Origin: Lutjanus erythropterus
Lineage: Eukaryota; Chordata; Actinopteri; Lutjaniformes; Lutjanidae
Assembly (NCBI GenBank): GCA_020091685.1
Contig: CM034595.1
Coordinates: forward strand, 10,782,525 to 10,846,524
Direction: 5' to 3'
Length of the DNA: 64,000 nucleotides
The notes beneath the pieces were generated by a model. The model was not told where the DNA came from. It made no database searches and was given only the letters and a program-made list of their open reading frames with translations. Positions 43,701 to 55,200 of the stretch are shown here, in pieces. Numbering within the stretch: the stretch's first letter is position 1; each line of letters begins with the position of its first letter. The position numbers were made by a program, and so were the translations under genes.

Positions 43701-46700
43701 GACACCTAAACATGAGTCTTAGATTAAGTTTACAATTCTGATGACAATTAATTAATATTCATGTTTCATTAACACTTGCCAGTACCATCAGTTTTTGATT
43801 TCCTGCAGCAACAGGTCCCGATATTATCCTCTGAAGGCTTTGCAGCACTCTTCTTACAGCAGCATTACTGTCATGCTAATTCCCTCTTCATCAGCACTAA
43901 GGTCATTAGTTGGAGAGATTCAGTTAAGCAATTGAGACGTTGAGAAGAGCATTTTCAATAGTCCTGTCTCTCAGTGTATACCTCTGTCTGGAGTCTCGAG
44001 GTCTCGTTGAATTGTGGAGATATCCTCAGTCCGAGAAGAGGGCGGCAGGTCAAGGCGCTGTGTCTCCATTCACTCTCTCCTTCATGCTTTAGAAAAACCT
44101 CAGAAAGACTTTGAAGTAGTTCATGTTTCTCTGAACTTGAATCATTGCATTGTAACTAATAATAAACATGTCACATGTGGGTGTTTAGTTTGAAACACCA
44201 TTTTACAGATTTTAATGGATTTTGGTACAAAGTTCTGCAAAATAACAGACAAACCTTTTAGTCTTTGTTGTGGAAAACACCAGGTGGCACTTTGTAAAGC
44301 ACTTTTCATTTTTCCTCGTAATGCCATAATAGAGCTGCAGCAATTAATATGTTATTAATCGGCTATTATATTATTTGCAAATTATTCTGCTAATCGATAA
44401 ATTGGCTTGAGTAATTTTTAAAGAAAAAACATCAAGATTCTCTGATTCCTGCTTCTTAAATGTGAATATTATCTTGTTTCTCTATTTCAGTAAACTGAAT
44501 ATCTTTGGGTTGGGAACAAAACAAGACATTTGAGGATGTTTTTGGGAGCACTGATCGCCATTTTTCACCATTTTCTGACATTTTATAGACGAAACAAATA
44601 TCTGATAGATTAATCAAAAATGAAAATAATTGTTAGTTGCAGGCGTACCTGCAACACCCATTTCCTCTACACATTAAGATGTTTTGAATATGATTTTGAT
44701 TGTATAATAATATAATAATATTTTCCTCTAACCATTTGCCACATTCTTGAAGTCTTATTTGACATAATGTGCCATTATATGTGGGTGCGTTGTGCATTTG
44801 TGTGATCAAGTCTAGATGTGGCACACATCAGCTCCAGGTGATCTACAAAATGCGACTACAGTTGGCACTACAGCAGCAATGATACGTTTAAGTATCCATC
44901 CTCAGTCGTCATGAGTCTACCTGACATGAGAATTTGCATAATTTATCCTTTTACAGAGCCTCAATATCCTCAGAAACTATTTGGAATCTCTAAAATCAGC
45001 ACTATTGTGTATTTTGCAAATCAAATGAATAATTTATTATTAATTATGAAAATGATCATTCAAAGATTTTGTTGACCTTGGTGGAGGTGTGCACGATCTG
45101 GATGCTTTCTAGAATTGTTTATATTTCCAAGAAATGTCAGTCAGTTGTAGTGGTAGGCACCTGATGTTCCAGTCTGACGGGGTAATACGATATTTTGTCT
45201 AATCACACTGATAAAGATAAATAGACGAATGATCAGATGTGTCTCACTTGGGGTGTTATTCGTCTCTCTATGTCCTGTTCAAGTGTCTTTAAACAAGACA
45301 TTGATTCCTCACCAACTTAACTCACGGGATTTGAGATGGACTGTTGACTTTCCCAGGATTTTTCTTTATACTCTGCCTAAGACATGCTTAGATAATTCCA
45401 GTGTGACTCTGAATAGGAACATGTGTTGATAATACAATTAATTGAAATTAATTAAATTGAAATTAAGTAGATTTAATCAAACTGCAGCATTTTTCGAGCT
45501 GTCTTGAAGTCACATGTGTTGTAATACCACTACCACTACATACTACAAACTGAAACTTGATGTGAGAGCTGCATATCAGTAGCGATATACATATACAGAC
45601 AATGAATTATTTGTCTTCAGTTTTGTTTATTAGGATGCCGATTCCTTTGGATTTACTACCAGTGTATGTCTAGATTCCGTTTTGGATTAATCGTTTAATC
45701 TATAAAGTATTGTTGCTGTCCTGAAAATCATTTAAATGTTAACTTTTCACAAGCTAAGAAAAAACAGCCACATTTTCAGCTTTGCACAATACATTTTTCA
45801 GATCATGCAGTGGCTTTGTAAGTGGTTTGTTTGACTTAAGACACAAGGGAGTCATCTCAACTCTTAAAGGAGCTCTCCATCATTCAGTTTTATTGAAACT
45901 CACCAAACCTGGAGATAAGTGGTTTTGCTGGAGAGCGAGGACATGAAAAAATAGTAATTAAAAAAAAAAAAAGAAAAAGAAAAGATGCCCTCGCAATGCT
46001 TTTCATTTGACCAGTTTTCCAAAAAAAAAAGACTCATTAAGTGTTATCATTTTTCTAAATTAAAATTTCTGTTGATCAACTAATTAATTAATCAATAAAT
46101 ATTTTCAGCACTAGTAATATTATCAGGTGTATTGACGAGAAGACATGCCTTTTCTAAATTTTAGCCTGCAGTCTTGGATTCAGTCTATTTGTGAATGTTT
46201 TTTTGTTAAAACAAAAGTTTGAAGACAAGTTAAAACGTACTTAATAAACACATACTCTCTCTTACCCACAAAAAAAACACTTCACAGTAGCATGGGTTTT
46301 CAATCAATAACCAATATTTGATGGATGTAAACATCAGTCACGCCACCTATGGCAGCCTGTAAGGTCCATTATCTATTGTTGATACTGTTTATGGATCCAC
46401 TAAGTAAAGATCTACCTCTGACTGCAGCCAGCGAGGACGTCCCGATTCACGTCAAGCTTATTTAGTTCATTGTGCAATGGTTCAAGCATACAGTATCTAT
46501 CCGTGTGTGTGAGTGTGTGTGTTTGTGTGTTTGAACACTCTCATGATTAGTGTTCTCAGTGACTGGCTGGCTGATGGGGTTGATTTGTCCGACAGTGCTG
46601 TGTGTCAGGCAGGCTCAGCGTCCGCACTGGAGAACATGAGTGAAGGAGCGGATAATTGATAGTGACAAGGCGCTCCCAGCCTTAATTGCTGCTGGTGAAT

Positions 46701-49700
46701 TAGATTACCTTTTCAAAGTGCCTTCATTAGCAGAGGGAGAGCCATACCAATGGTCCCCTGATTGGCCTCATATTGTTTTGCTGTGAACCTGCTCTGGCAG
46801 GGCACGAGGATGCGTGTGTGTGTAAGTTTGGGAGGGTGTGTGCGCGCGCGTTTGTTTTGGTCGGGTTGAAATTGCTCGCTAATTTCCATGTACAGCTGTA
46901 GTTTGACTTTGTGTGTGCATGTGTGTTTGCTGTGCACACCCAGTGTCAATAATGTCAAGTTGTCAAAGTGACACATTTAGCAGGAAGCGTTTTATGGGCC
47001 ATTGACTGCTTTCACAATTTTAAAGGGTTGTTTCACCCAAATTACAAAAAACACATTGTCTCGCTTTGCTCTGGTGTGTCCAGGCAAACAGTTCTGGTTT
47101 TTATTTGCTCAGATTTTGAGATATCTGCCTCTAGAATCCTGCTGCCACCACTGCAATATGGGAGTGAATAGAAAATGGCAATTAAAGGATTCAATAGCAG
47201 TCTGTCTTTCACAAAAAAAGTCCTGGTTACTCTGGATAAAACACTAAATAAATGCAGTCCCAGGGCTTCCCCCAGCAAAATTGTTAAGCCTGGTAGCAAG
47301 TATTTTTTGACAGGGGGCTGGCAGCCAACTGTCTTTTTTACAGGGATGTAGGGCCCTACATTAAATCAGTGCTAAAATCTAACTGGACATTTGAAAATAT
47401 TACTATGCAATTGTTATAAAGAAGTAATTCATTCAACACACATTTAAAAAAAAATCAAGTTTTAGTTTTACAAAAAATCTAACAATGTGTGTTTTCAACA
47501 GCTTGACTTGTTTAATTTAATATATTACAATTTAATTCAAATGGGATCAAAAATGATTTGTCTCTTGCTGTTGACTTTCATACATTTTTCCAAAATAAGG
47601 TTACATGGCGGACACTGGAAGGGGAGGGGCTTTTCCACTCTCTGTTGCATTTGCACTTTACCCAACAGATGTTGCTGGTGAGCTTTCCAGCCATTATATC
47701 AGTGTTTCCAAAGGCCACTCCACTGTAACTGTTGTCAAAAGAAACATCTTAAAAATACCTCCTCCAAAAATAAAACTCCCCAATCCTTAGCCAGGGAACT
47801 TAGGTTCGGTAGGCCAGCTGGCTTACAATAAACCTGGAGGAACCCTGAGTCCATTTAGAGTTATATAAAGAGCTTCATTGTCTTGGATAAACACAAACTC
47901 TACAGCTAGCAAGAGAACTGAACAAAAATTGGTTATGGGCCTAAAAACTGATTCATGAACTTGACTGGCACTGCCAAATTTGAGACACAAACACATCCAG
48001 AGACCTCAAACTATATTTTTATCCATTATTTATTAATTTATTTTTATCCATTAATAGCCGCTTGATGGGTTTCTTGCAACTCAAAAGAGGCTCAGACTGT
48101 CAGCAAAAAAATCTTAATACTGCTAATACTAATTTCTTAATTTCAAAATAACCATAGCTGCAACAGACTCGTGGGGTTTGACACTGTATCCGTCTGCTGT
48201 AACTGGAGATCTATCTATGGCTGCGATGCTGAAAACAAAAACATTAGGTGAAGTCAGTGATCAAGCATGGTAAAATGTTGGCTAGAATTTCCAGCTGGTG
48301 GCCAGCCTCCAGCAGGTTTGGACAGGAGAGAGACCACCCAGCACAGCTCCCCATCCAGTCACAGCCACAGGATCAGCACCATGGAGAGCTCCACAGAGTG
48401 CAGTGCCAACACTGTGTTGGTTAGTCAGAGGGACACAGTTTCTGGAAAGACATAATACTGTTCAGTTAAAATGTATTTTTTCCAATGCTGTGACCACTGC
48501 TAATTAAACTCCATCCACCTCCATTTTATTGACTCAGGAGCGCTTATGTTTGTCCCATCTTGTGTCCAGTCTTCAAATCTGCACTTTCTTCTCAATTATA
48601 CTTGCATGTTTTATGCATTTATTTTTATCAGCTGCCACAGATGTGTTTCAGAGCCGTACTTTCCAACGTTTTGGTGGCATCTCAAATGCACCGCGCTCAG
48701 CTTCACCAGACTGTATGTAGCCGTTGCTGCTAGCTCTGGCCAATCACATGTCACATCAGAGAGAGTTTGAAAGTCTGGGTACAAAAAGGATCGAATATAA
48801 ATATTGTTTGAGTGGTGAAGTTTCAATACAACTTGGTGTTGGGTTATTTCAGTCAATACCTCAAAGGTGTTAAGTACTTGTACCCAGCCGCAAATACCAG
48901 CCTTATTAAGCAAACCAGTTTCTTTGTCAGTGTCATGAAAATTAGGGTCTTCACTTTCACTTACAATATGGTCATGAAGTCGCAGCAGGTTTTCTTGTTG
49001 CCAGGTTGTTGTTTTTAGTGCCAAAGAAATCCCTTGCCTCTGGCTTTAATAAGAAATGGCTCCAATGAGTTCTGCATGGCATAGTTTACAAAATTGTTAA
49101 AAATGTGAAAAAAAAGAGCACTGGTATCTGAGTGGTACCCTGTATTAGCAGATACCCTGAGTTAAGGTAGCAGTTGGATCAGTGCATCCGTAGTCTCCAT
49201 CTGTCCAAAGTCCTGCCACCATCTTCAGTCGTGTACTTTTTACAGGCTTTTAGGGGATTTCTATTTTTAAAAAGCAAATTCCAGTGAGTGCTAAAATATA
49301 AACCAAGCAACCAAACAGGAGAACTAAAAGCGGGGCCTTGTTATATCTGATATTTTTGTGAGAATGGTGGGAAGTAATAAAAAAGAAATAAATATCAAAG
49401 TGGGGATTTGTTTTCTTTTCTTTTGTTTTCTGAGCTGGTAGGAACTTCAGCAAGGGAGGTGTTACTTGAAACCCAAGCTCTCCAGTCAGAGAGAAGTTTC
49501 TCTGACCCTGTTGCCAGAACAAAAAAAAAACACCCTAAAAGCTGGGGGAAGAGAGTGAGAGAAGGGATTTTTCAGCGAGTAAGCAGTGAAAGTAGAGAGG
49601 GGTTATCACTCCATGCCGAGACGGTGACATGAACAACTTCTTAAAAAAAAACAAAAAAAAAAACTGCCTGAACCCAAAAGTCCAAAACCTTCCCCCCATC

Positions 49701-51173
49701 TTCTTCATCCCCTGCAGCACCAGTTTCAGCTCCAGCCATCCTTCCTCATCCCATTTCCATATCTGTCTCCAGTCACTGCTCCATCACCAGCCCCGAGTAC
49801 CCCCCCATCCCAAAAACCCACTGGCGTCCCCATCCCCTGTCTCATGCTTCATCCCTGCCCCAGCCAGCCTGCAGCCCCCCGCTGAGTTAAATGGAGTGTG
49901 CCGGCGTCAGGGGAGTCGCGTGTGCTCAGTTCAGCTCAGCTCAGCTGGGCTGCCAGCGTTATAAACTTACTGTGTGATTATTGTCAGAGCGAGACTCCTC
50001 CACCCAGGAGGTCTGCGCTGATGGGTACTATGTCACCGGGCACAGCCAGCCGTGGAGGGTGGGATGAGAGAGCAAAGGAGGACTAGAAACCGGGCGGGGT
50101 GAGGAAAGGACACGGAGACGGAAGAGAAATACTGCTGGTAGGGGAGATGGGGAAAAGTAGCATGGATCGAGGGAGAAAGGATGGAGGAAGACAAGCAGGA
50201 GGGCAGAGAATCATCAAAGGAGAGAAAAAGTCAAGCTGAGCAAGGAAAGACTGATGTCTACCTATCTCAGCAGACAAAGACAAGGGAAGACACACAGGGA
50301 GTGATATAAAGAGGGAGAGAGCAGAAGAATAATGTGCCGGGAGAAGAAAGAGAGGCAGCAGGGAAATCAGCAGAGGAGAGAGAAAGAGGGAGAGACAGGG
50401 AGAGAGGGTAGAAAAGAAAGGCAAAGAGAGAAATTAGAGAGAAGATTTTCAAGCGAGTGATGTGTGCTGTGATTGTTTTCTCTCTCCCTCTCCCTCTTTC
50501 TCCCTCTGTCTGGCTCTAAACGGTCGGGATGTGGCCTGTATCTGCCGGCAAGAAGGAACTCAATTTGGGACAATTTACTCGGCAGTCTCAGCCCTGATGC
50601 ACCTCAGGGACAGAGAACAGAGAGAATGAATGTGAAGGAAGATAGAATCAGCAAGCCGCACACACACACACACACGCACAATGTGCGCCCTGCACACAAT
50701 TGCAGCCGAGTAGATTTCACTTAGTTAGTTCTAACTCTCCCAGGCGGTCAATACGATGTGAGTTTATAAGGCTTGGAAATGAAAAGCCCAGGATAAGGTT
50801 AGATAAACTGTGCGCTATTTGATTTTGGGCCCACCTCTCGCAGAAAAACCCACACAAGACAGATGGCCAGAGGGGATACGCTGATATCACGTTGGTCATG
50901 TGGGTGATTAAGGCTGAATATGTTATGTGTTTTGACCCTCACACTGTACTTGTATTGGTCTTGCATTCTTGCATTCTTAAATAAAAGGCACTCAACCTAA
51001 CAAATCAACTCTCTATACCCTTTATGTAGTGAAACTGAGGCGTTATCTATCCTGACTGCAGTATGTTTTTATGATGACAGGTTGGCAGCCTGGAGGGTCT
51101 GTACACCCTGAGAGACAGCAGGGGGCGCCCTGACAGAATCGCCTTCGAGAACAAGCTTGCGTCCGCAGCAGGG
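28570..51173 (+). CDS. Proprotein convertase-like protein, N-terminal part (two exons seen)
   Basis: Exons 28570-28740 and 51081-51173 join in phase 0 and give 88 residues. Residues 1-13 (MFSAVVLVLSCLL) look like a signal peptide core. Residues about 29-75 match the inhibitory prodomain of kexin/furin-type serine proteases, closest to PCSK1: HVFYAVQMDRGIRAATALAE, then HGLEFIQR, then VGSLEGLYTLRDS and IAFENKL, against PCSK1 motifs IGSLENHYLF and SAFHITKRL from memory. The intron falls between the LGQ-equivalent and the [IV]GSLE motif, as in PCSK1 and furin. Such enzymes cleave prohormones at basic sites in the secretory pathway. The catalytic triad exons are absent here and presumably lie beyond 64 kb. 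It diverges from canonical convertases (YA for WA, FIQR for LLGQ). It could be a diverged PCSK1 paralogue or a degrading copy; the reading frame is intact. Confidence 0.68.
29556..29577 (+). repeat. short interstitial telomere-like repeat
   Basis: Three and a half TTAGGG units, surrounded by ordinary intron sequence. Too short to be an active telomere. Two CCCTAA units also occur near 2125-2139. Confidence 0.9.
29930..30140. promoter_or_regulatory. candidate regulatory island
   Basis: Unique sequence with two GATAAG-type words (ATTGATAAG, twice in about 50 bases), a GCTGCTGCCGCCGCTGCTGC tract, then GGATGATGAATAAAA and TGACCTTTATCAGG (a nuclear-receptor-like half site). No coding frame. Function inferred. 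Confidence 0.25.
30463..31780. mobile_element. GCTGCAA-family MITE with internal hAT-like insertion
   Basis: It begins AGAGCTGACAACTATTTTG and resembles the copy at 13137 up to GACATTTTATAGACTAGAC. A second element then starts at about 30700 (GAGGGGTCTCAGACTGCC) and ends near 31728 with GTTTGACAACC, after which ATTGATTAATCGTC resumes the outer copy. The inner element itself holds older fragments. Confidence 0.55.
33290..33640. promoter_or_regulatory. candidate conserved regulatory island
   Basis: It contains tandem CATATCATTTCC, CATATCATTAGC and ATAACATTACC words (33,334-33,366), a CT-rich tract and a second unique block with GTAATTGAG and CTAAATGAAATCAC. The texture is that of a vertebrate conserved non-coding element. 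The 108-aa ORF across it is not recognisable. Confidence 0.3.
33760..33795. repeat. (GT)n microsatellite
   Basis: An interrupted GT run with two TATG breaks, in the intron of the convertase-like gene. Confidence 0.85.
34390..34760. promoter_or_regulatory. candidate regulatory island around a purine/pyrimidine inverted tract
   Basis: Unique flanks (GTAAATGGAGAG; GATTAAAGCACTTTG) surround (GAA)n/(GGA)n purine sequence at 34,485-34,535 and a (TTC)n tract at 34,562-34,585, which can pair as an imperfect hairpin or form a triplex. The 251-aa ORF over this region encodes only low-complexity sequence. Confidence 0.25.
35802..36050. mobile_element. GCTGCAA-family MITE, diverged copy
   Basis: It starts ACAGCTGCAATGATTAG and carries TCAAGCTAAAAAATGG, TTTGTTCCAGG and CACAGACTAAACAATG, the same order as other copies. 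The right end has lost its terminal GCTGCAA. Confidence 0.55.
38088..38558. mobile_element. GGGGTGCACAATAT-ended MITE
   Basis: The left end is GGGGTGCACAATATTAG. The right end at about 38,541-38,558, reverse complemented, reads GGATGCACAATAATATCG. The interior contains repeated CTGATATC and CTGATACTGAT words. A related sequence with the same cores may occur at 7,730-7,830. Confidence 0.6.
40311..40602. mobile_element. GCTGCAA-family MITE
   Basis: TCTGCAACTAAAGATTATTT at the left, ATTAATTGTTGCAGCTCC at the right, and the family core GTCTATAAAATGTCAAAAAA and AGTAAAGAAACCAGGAAATA inside. Confidence 0.75.
41519..41865. mobile_element. GCTGCAA-family MITE, most complete copy
   Basis: The ends are AGGGCTGCAACTAAC and GGTTGCAGCTCT. 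The 347-base body contains CATTATCGATTAATCTGTTG, GTCAGAAAATGGTGAAAAAT and CGATTATCAAAATAGTTGG. It is the best reference copy for the family within the window. No ORF. Confidence 0.8.
43060..43590. repeat. probable interspersed repeat
   Basis: It contains GGTATGCCATCTACTGTAGG and ends near ACTATCCCTTTAA, words I recognise from a common fish repeat. The short ORFs on both strands are not conserved genes. Boundaries are approximate. Confidence 0.4.
44331..44642. mobile_element. GCTGCAA-family MITE, reverse orientation
   Basis: AGAGCTGCAGCAATTAAT at the left and ATAATTGTTAGTTGCAGG at the right, with CCATTTTTCACCATTTTCTG (reverse complement of the family core) inside. Confidence 0.75.
46570..46800. 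promoter_or_regulatory. candidate conserved regulatory island
   Basis: A dense run of ATTAG, TTAATTG, GATAATTGATAG and CCTTCATTAGC words in unique sequence just before a GT-rich stretch. It resembles the other ATTA-rich islands in this intron. Confidence 0.3.
50095..50515. repeat. long purine-rich tract followed by a pyrimidine tract
   Basis: About 350 bases are strongly purine-rich on the plus strand (GGAGAGAGAAAGAGGG-like), then after a short spacer 50,477-50,515 is almost pure C/T (TCTCTCTCCCTCTCCCTC). The pair could fold as a mirror or hairpin structure. The ORFs here are Ser/Leu low-complexity artefacts. Confidence 0.6.
51081..51173 (+). CDS. convertase-like gene, second coding exon
   Basis: ATGATGACAG precedes and GTAAGT follows; 31 codons in phase 0 at both ends: VGSLEGLYTLRDSRGRPDRI and AFENKLASAAG. 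VGSLEGLY matches the PCSK1 IGSLENHY motif that opens the second prodomain exon. The following exon should carry the prodomain end, the basic cleavage site and an NDP-W--QWYL-type motif; I could not find it before 64 kb. Confidence 0.68.
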
Positions 51174-51423
51174 GTAAGTATATTTAATTGTTCTACTGAA
51201 ATGTAATGGCATCCGCTGCATAATTTTGAAAAATGCTAAAAAAAAAAAATGTGAGCAAGAGGCTGAGGAGAGGGGGTGAGTTGGGGGTCCACATGACAAA
51301 CACTGTAGGGGGCGTGGCCTTGTGGCTATGAGGTGCATGACGCAATAGGTAAGGACACGCTGACCAACGTGACAGTGTAAGTGACTGTGCTTTGTGGAGC
51401 AGAAACAGAGCTGATAGTCAGAT

Positions 51424-51722
51424 AGAGCTGCAACTGTTATTAATTGGGTAATCAATTATTAAATTAATCACTAACTATTCTAATAACTGATCAAGAAAAT
51501 CGCTGATTTCAGCTTTTAAAAAAGATATTTTCTGGTTTCTTGACTCCTCTATGACAGTGCACTGAATATCTTTGTGTTTTAGATGTTATCTTGGGCTTTG
51601 GAAAGCACTGATTGACATTTTTCACCATTTTCTGATGTTTTATAGACCAAACAACAAATCGATAAATTGAGAAAATAATCAACAGATTAATTGATGATGA
51701 AAGTAATCACTAGTTGCAGCCC
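51424..51722. mobile_element. GCTGCAA-family MITE, reverse orientation
   Basis: AGAGCTGCAACTGTTATTAA to CACTAGTTGCAGCC, with CATTTTTCACCATTTTCTGA inside. It lies 250 bases after the second convertase exon. Confidence 0.78.
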
Positions 51723-54339
51723 TGTGGTCAGCTAATCAGCCATGAACAGCTGCTGCCACAGAAACACAGAGAGCCTGCTGGAGGTTTGACCGTCACTAGA
51801 CGCAAATCCATGACTCTTTGTAAAAGTTTCTGTGTGGTAACATAACCTGTGTCGTTTTAGCTGAGCTGAACTAGCAGAGAAGCAAAGAAGCTCTATGATG
51901 TGTGTGTCTGTGGCAGAGTGTCAGTGTGTAGCTGGGTTCAGGGAAAGGAAGCGGTCCACTGGTGCTTCCACAGCCATAAAAAGTACAAGCCAATGCACCG
52001 AAATTTGAAAAAATACTAATTAGAGGGTGACCAAAAATAGCATGTAAGCAATGTATCTCGACCAGCTTATATTTGAAATAGACTGTCGGTTATCAGACTG
52101 CCACTCAAGAGCAGTTACTATGGGATGTAAGCCACCCCAACTCTGATTAGAGGGCGTTGCTCCTTGGTAACATACCCATGTTTGGCCTTTTACACTCACA
52201 CAATACATCCTCAATTATGTTGCAATACTTAAAAACAAGGCAGGACCCTCAGGAATTAATCGCAGTGCTTTAATTTGTCACATGACTCTGGGGGTTATGT
52301 TAAATCCTTTTTTATACCCTTACTCACGTGGCTCAGCTCTGTCATCTCTGTCCACAGAAAATGGTCTGAAAAAAGCTGGATTCACATTAATAGATGACTT
52401 AAATTGAATGTACTTTATTTGATAATTAAGTTATGGAAAAACCTTCAAACAATATAAGACAGGGTATAAAATGCACTGATAGCTAATTTATTTTAACTCA
52501 TACGCAGTGGGCCAGAGATGGCAGCAACACAACAAATGGTTGCAACATACTGTATGTCAGGAAAGACCCACACCAGGAAAATGAATACAAGTGTTTAAAT
52601 TTAACAAATTCAAACAGTGACATGTGAGTGTCACTGTCTTGTTCTGAGGAGGGTTTTGATAGTTTGATTTGATGCAAAGCTTTGCTGAAATACTGTATGT
52701 TTACACTTTCACTTTTACACATTCACTCCCACAGACTCTTCCACAATGGTATAATGCTGTCTGAGGGTAATGTCCAAACAAACAAATCTATGAGCTCATT
52801 TGAATCTTTTTCAATTTCTAAGGTAGGTAATTTCTAAGGTAATGCACCCTAAAAATACTTTTGAAAAGTTCTTCAAATTATGTGTATGTGTTATGTAAGT
52901 GACGGCAGTGATTTATGGCAGAAACATTACAAATAATATTAGCATCATGATGCATACTATAGAGGGTTAACTCTCTTTTTTTTTATATAAATGTCATGAT
53001 GCAGAGGAGTCCAAACGGTCGACGATCTGAGCACCGGTCTTTTACAGTTTAGGGTGATTTAAAACAGTAGGTGTTGAGCCATTTTCAACCCATGAAATGC
53101 AGATTTTTGTACATTTGCTAAGAAATGCCAATATTAACACCAGCATTAATGTGTTTCATCATAGTACAGCAATATAATTTAGTTTACAGCTCAAAAAAGA
53201 CAAAAAATGTCCAGTAACTCTTAACATACTCATCACATGTTAGTATCTAAAGAGTGGATCAAGCTGCAGCTTCCCAAAAGAAGCTACTCTGAGGTTGTTC
53301 TGGTTTTTTTTTTTTTTTTTTTGGCCTGACTCGCACTGTCTGTGTAACACAGCGGGAAATGGATTTGTAACTACATCAAATCAGAGCGTTCAGCTACTTA
53401 GACGTGACTGTTTGATACATTTAACACGGCCACGTCAAGGTGAATTCACACTCTGGCGTCGGTTCTGATTTTACACAGCATGTATATGCAAATGGAAGTT
53501 CATTTGGCTGGCGTTGCTGTTTTAATCAGGGTCTAGTGTTGATTAGCGAGAAGGATGGAAAAAAAAGAAACAGAGCCATGTGGTGAGTAATGGCTCAAAG
53601 TTGTTTACCTTGCTTGTGTAGCTCGTGTGCCTGTTCCACCCGATATCACTTTGTGCCCCCCCTCCTCCTCCCTCGCCACCTTCAACAAGCCGCTCCGCAT
53701 CACCCTCGGAGCGCACAATGCAGCCTCCTCGCCGGGCTTTCGTTGCCAGGGAAACCGTCACCCACGGAGACATCCCATGACAGCACAGGGCGAGGGAGGA
53801 GGGACAGGAGGGGATGAAGGGTCGGAGATGCGGCTTTGGCCCTGTCCGTTCTCCAGGGTGCACCAGACCTCTGGCCCTTCCCCAGAAAAAGTCTGCCCCT
53901 TCACAGTGACACACAACACAACAAAACACACAGAGCAAAAGCACTTTTACACACACGTGCACGCACCAAAACACACGTGCACCGGCAAGAGAAAGAGATG
54001 GACAGAAAGTAAAAGAGAGAGAAGAGGATTCCAAACTTTTTGACTCAGAGTTATCATCTGAATCAGTGTGCGTGTGATTAATTGAAGTAATTTATGTGCA
54101 ATCTCCAGTGACTCCATGTATGGTTCATGATTTCATTACACTGTAACTTTAATTACTTTTCTACCATCGTAACTTTAGGTGAAAATGAATTTGCACCCTC
54201 AAAATGTCCCACATTTTCGTAATGAGTCTTAAATTTAATGGATTGCACAAATAATGTTTTGGGATGCTGAACAATTGCATACTTAGACACTGCATCTCTT
54301 TAGCAGCCACTGTTGCATCCTGAAATGCACTGGCTGTGC

Positions 54340-55200
54340 TGTTTTATAATAATAATGTTAGTAATTTTATTTATATAGCACTTTTCAAGTGTAAGCATAA
54401 AGTGCTGTCTATATATTACAGAACAGAAATTTCAATCAATGAGCCATGTAAGCCCCCTCCTTTCATATGCAAAAACTCACACATAATCAAAGGGTACTGA
54501 GCCCATACATAAATACATAGACCTCCAAGGGCAGAATGAAATAAATAAGTTCATATATACTTAAGTTACGTCTGGATATCTCAAAAAATGACAGTAAAAG
54601 AACAAACAATTGAAGTTAAAACAGATGAAAGTGCCAAATATATAAAAAGGCCTATTAAAAAACTAAAATAATGATACTAAGGCATTATTAAAATATGCTA
54701 AGGCAAAGTTAAAACAGAACACAATAAATTAAAGAGGAAATATGAAAGTAATGCAAAACATTGCTAAGCATAGGCCATCTTGTAAAAGTGACTTTTAAGG
54801 AGGCACTTAAAAGCTGCAGTGGAGTCTATCGATCTCACACTGAGGGAAAGGCTGCTCCAAAGCTGTAACCAAAAATGCACAGTCACCCTTGGTTCTCAGT
54901 CTGGTCTGGGAAACAAACAGCCAAAAGGCTTTGCTCAGCTGATCTTAGTGGCCTGTCTGGGGTGTAAGGGTTCAAAGTCATTTGATATTATCTGGAGCCA
55001 GATCATGGATAGCCGTGTAGGTAGTTAATAAAATTTTACCATGTATTCTAAAAATAATGGGCAACCAGTGCAGTGATGTTAAAACTGGAGTGATAAAACA
55101 GGACCGTCTGGATTTAATTAGTAATCTGGCTGCTGAGTTCTGGATCTCGTTCTTGATTTATGTAAACTAATTATTTTTAGCATTGAACCAAAAAAAAAAA
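54340..55200. mobile_element. long interspersed repeat with 3' A-run
   Basis: It starts around an ATTTTATTTATATAGCACTT word, passes through sequence typical of a widespread fish repeat (CAAAGCTGTAACC, GGGCAACCAGTGCAGTG, CTGCTGAGTTCTGGATC) and ends in a run of A at 55,189-55,204, consistent with a reverse-transcribed element on the plus strand. Family not confirmed. Confidence 0.5.

Larger units (their letters stand above)
28741..51080 (+). other. 22.3-kb intron of the convertase-like gene
   Basis: No further coding exon is recognised. It contains MITE and hAT-like insertions, microsatellites, and islands of unique ATTA-rich sequence at about 29,930-30,140, 32,150-32,560, 33,290-33,640, 34,390-34,760, 35,000-35,300, 46,570-46,800, 49,860-50,060 and 50,520-50,770. 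ORFs inside it are simple-sequence artefacts or repeat remnants. Confidence 0.6.

Noticed and set aside
48611..49024. 137-codon minus-strand ORF
   Set aside because: It has a normal amino-acid mix and might be a transposase or repeat remnant, but I recognise no motif, splice signal or neighbour that supports a gene.
53543..54034. 163-codon minus-strand ORF
   Set aside because: GC-rich sequence and CA-rich flanks give a long frame by chance; overlapping ORFs on the other strand are equally open and none is recognisable.
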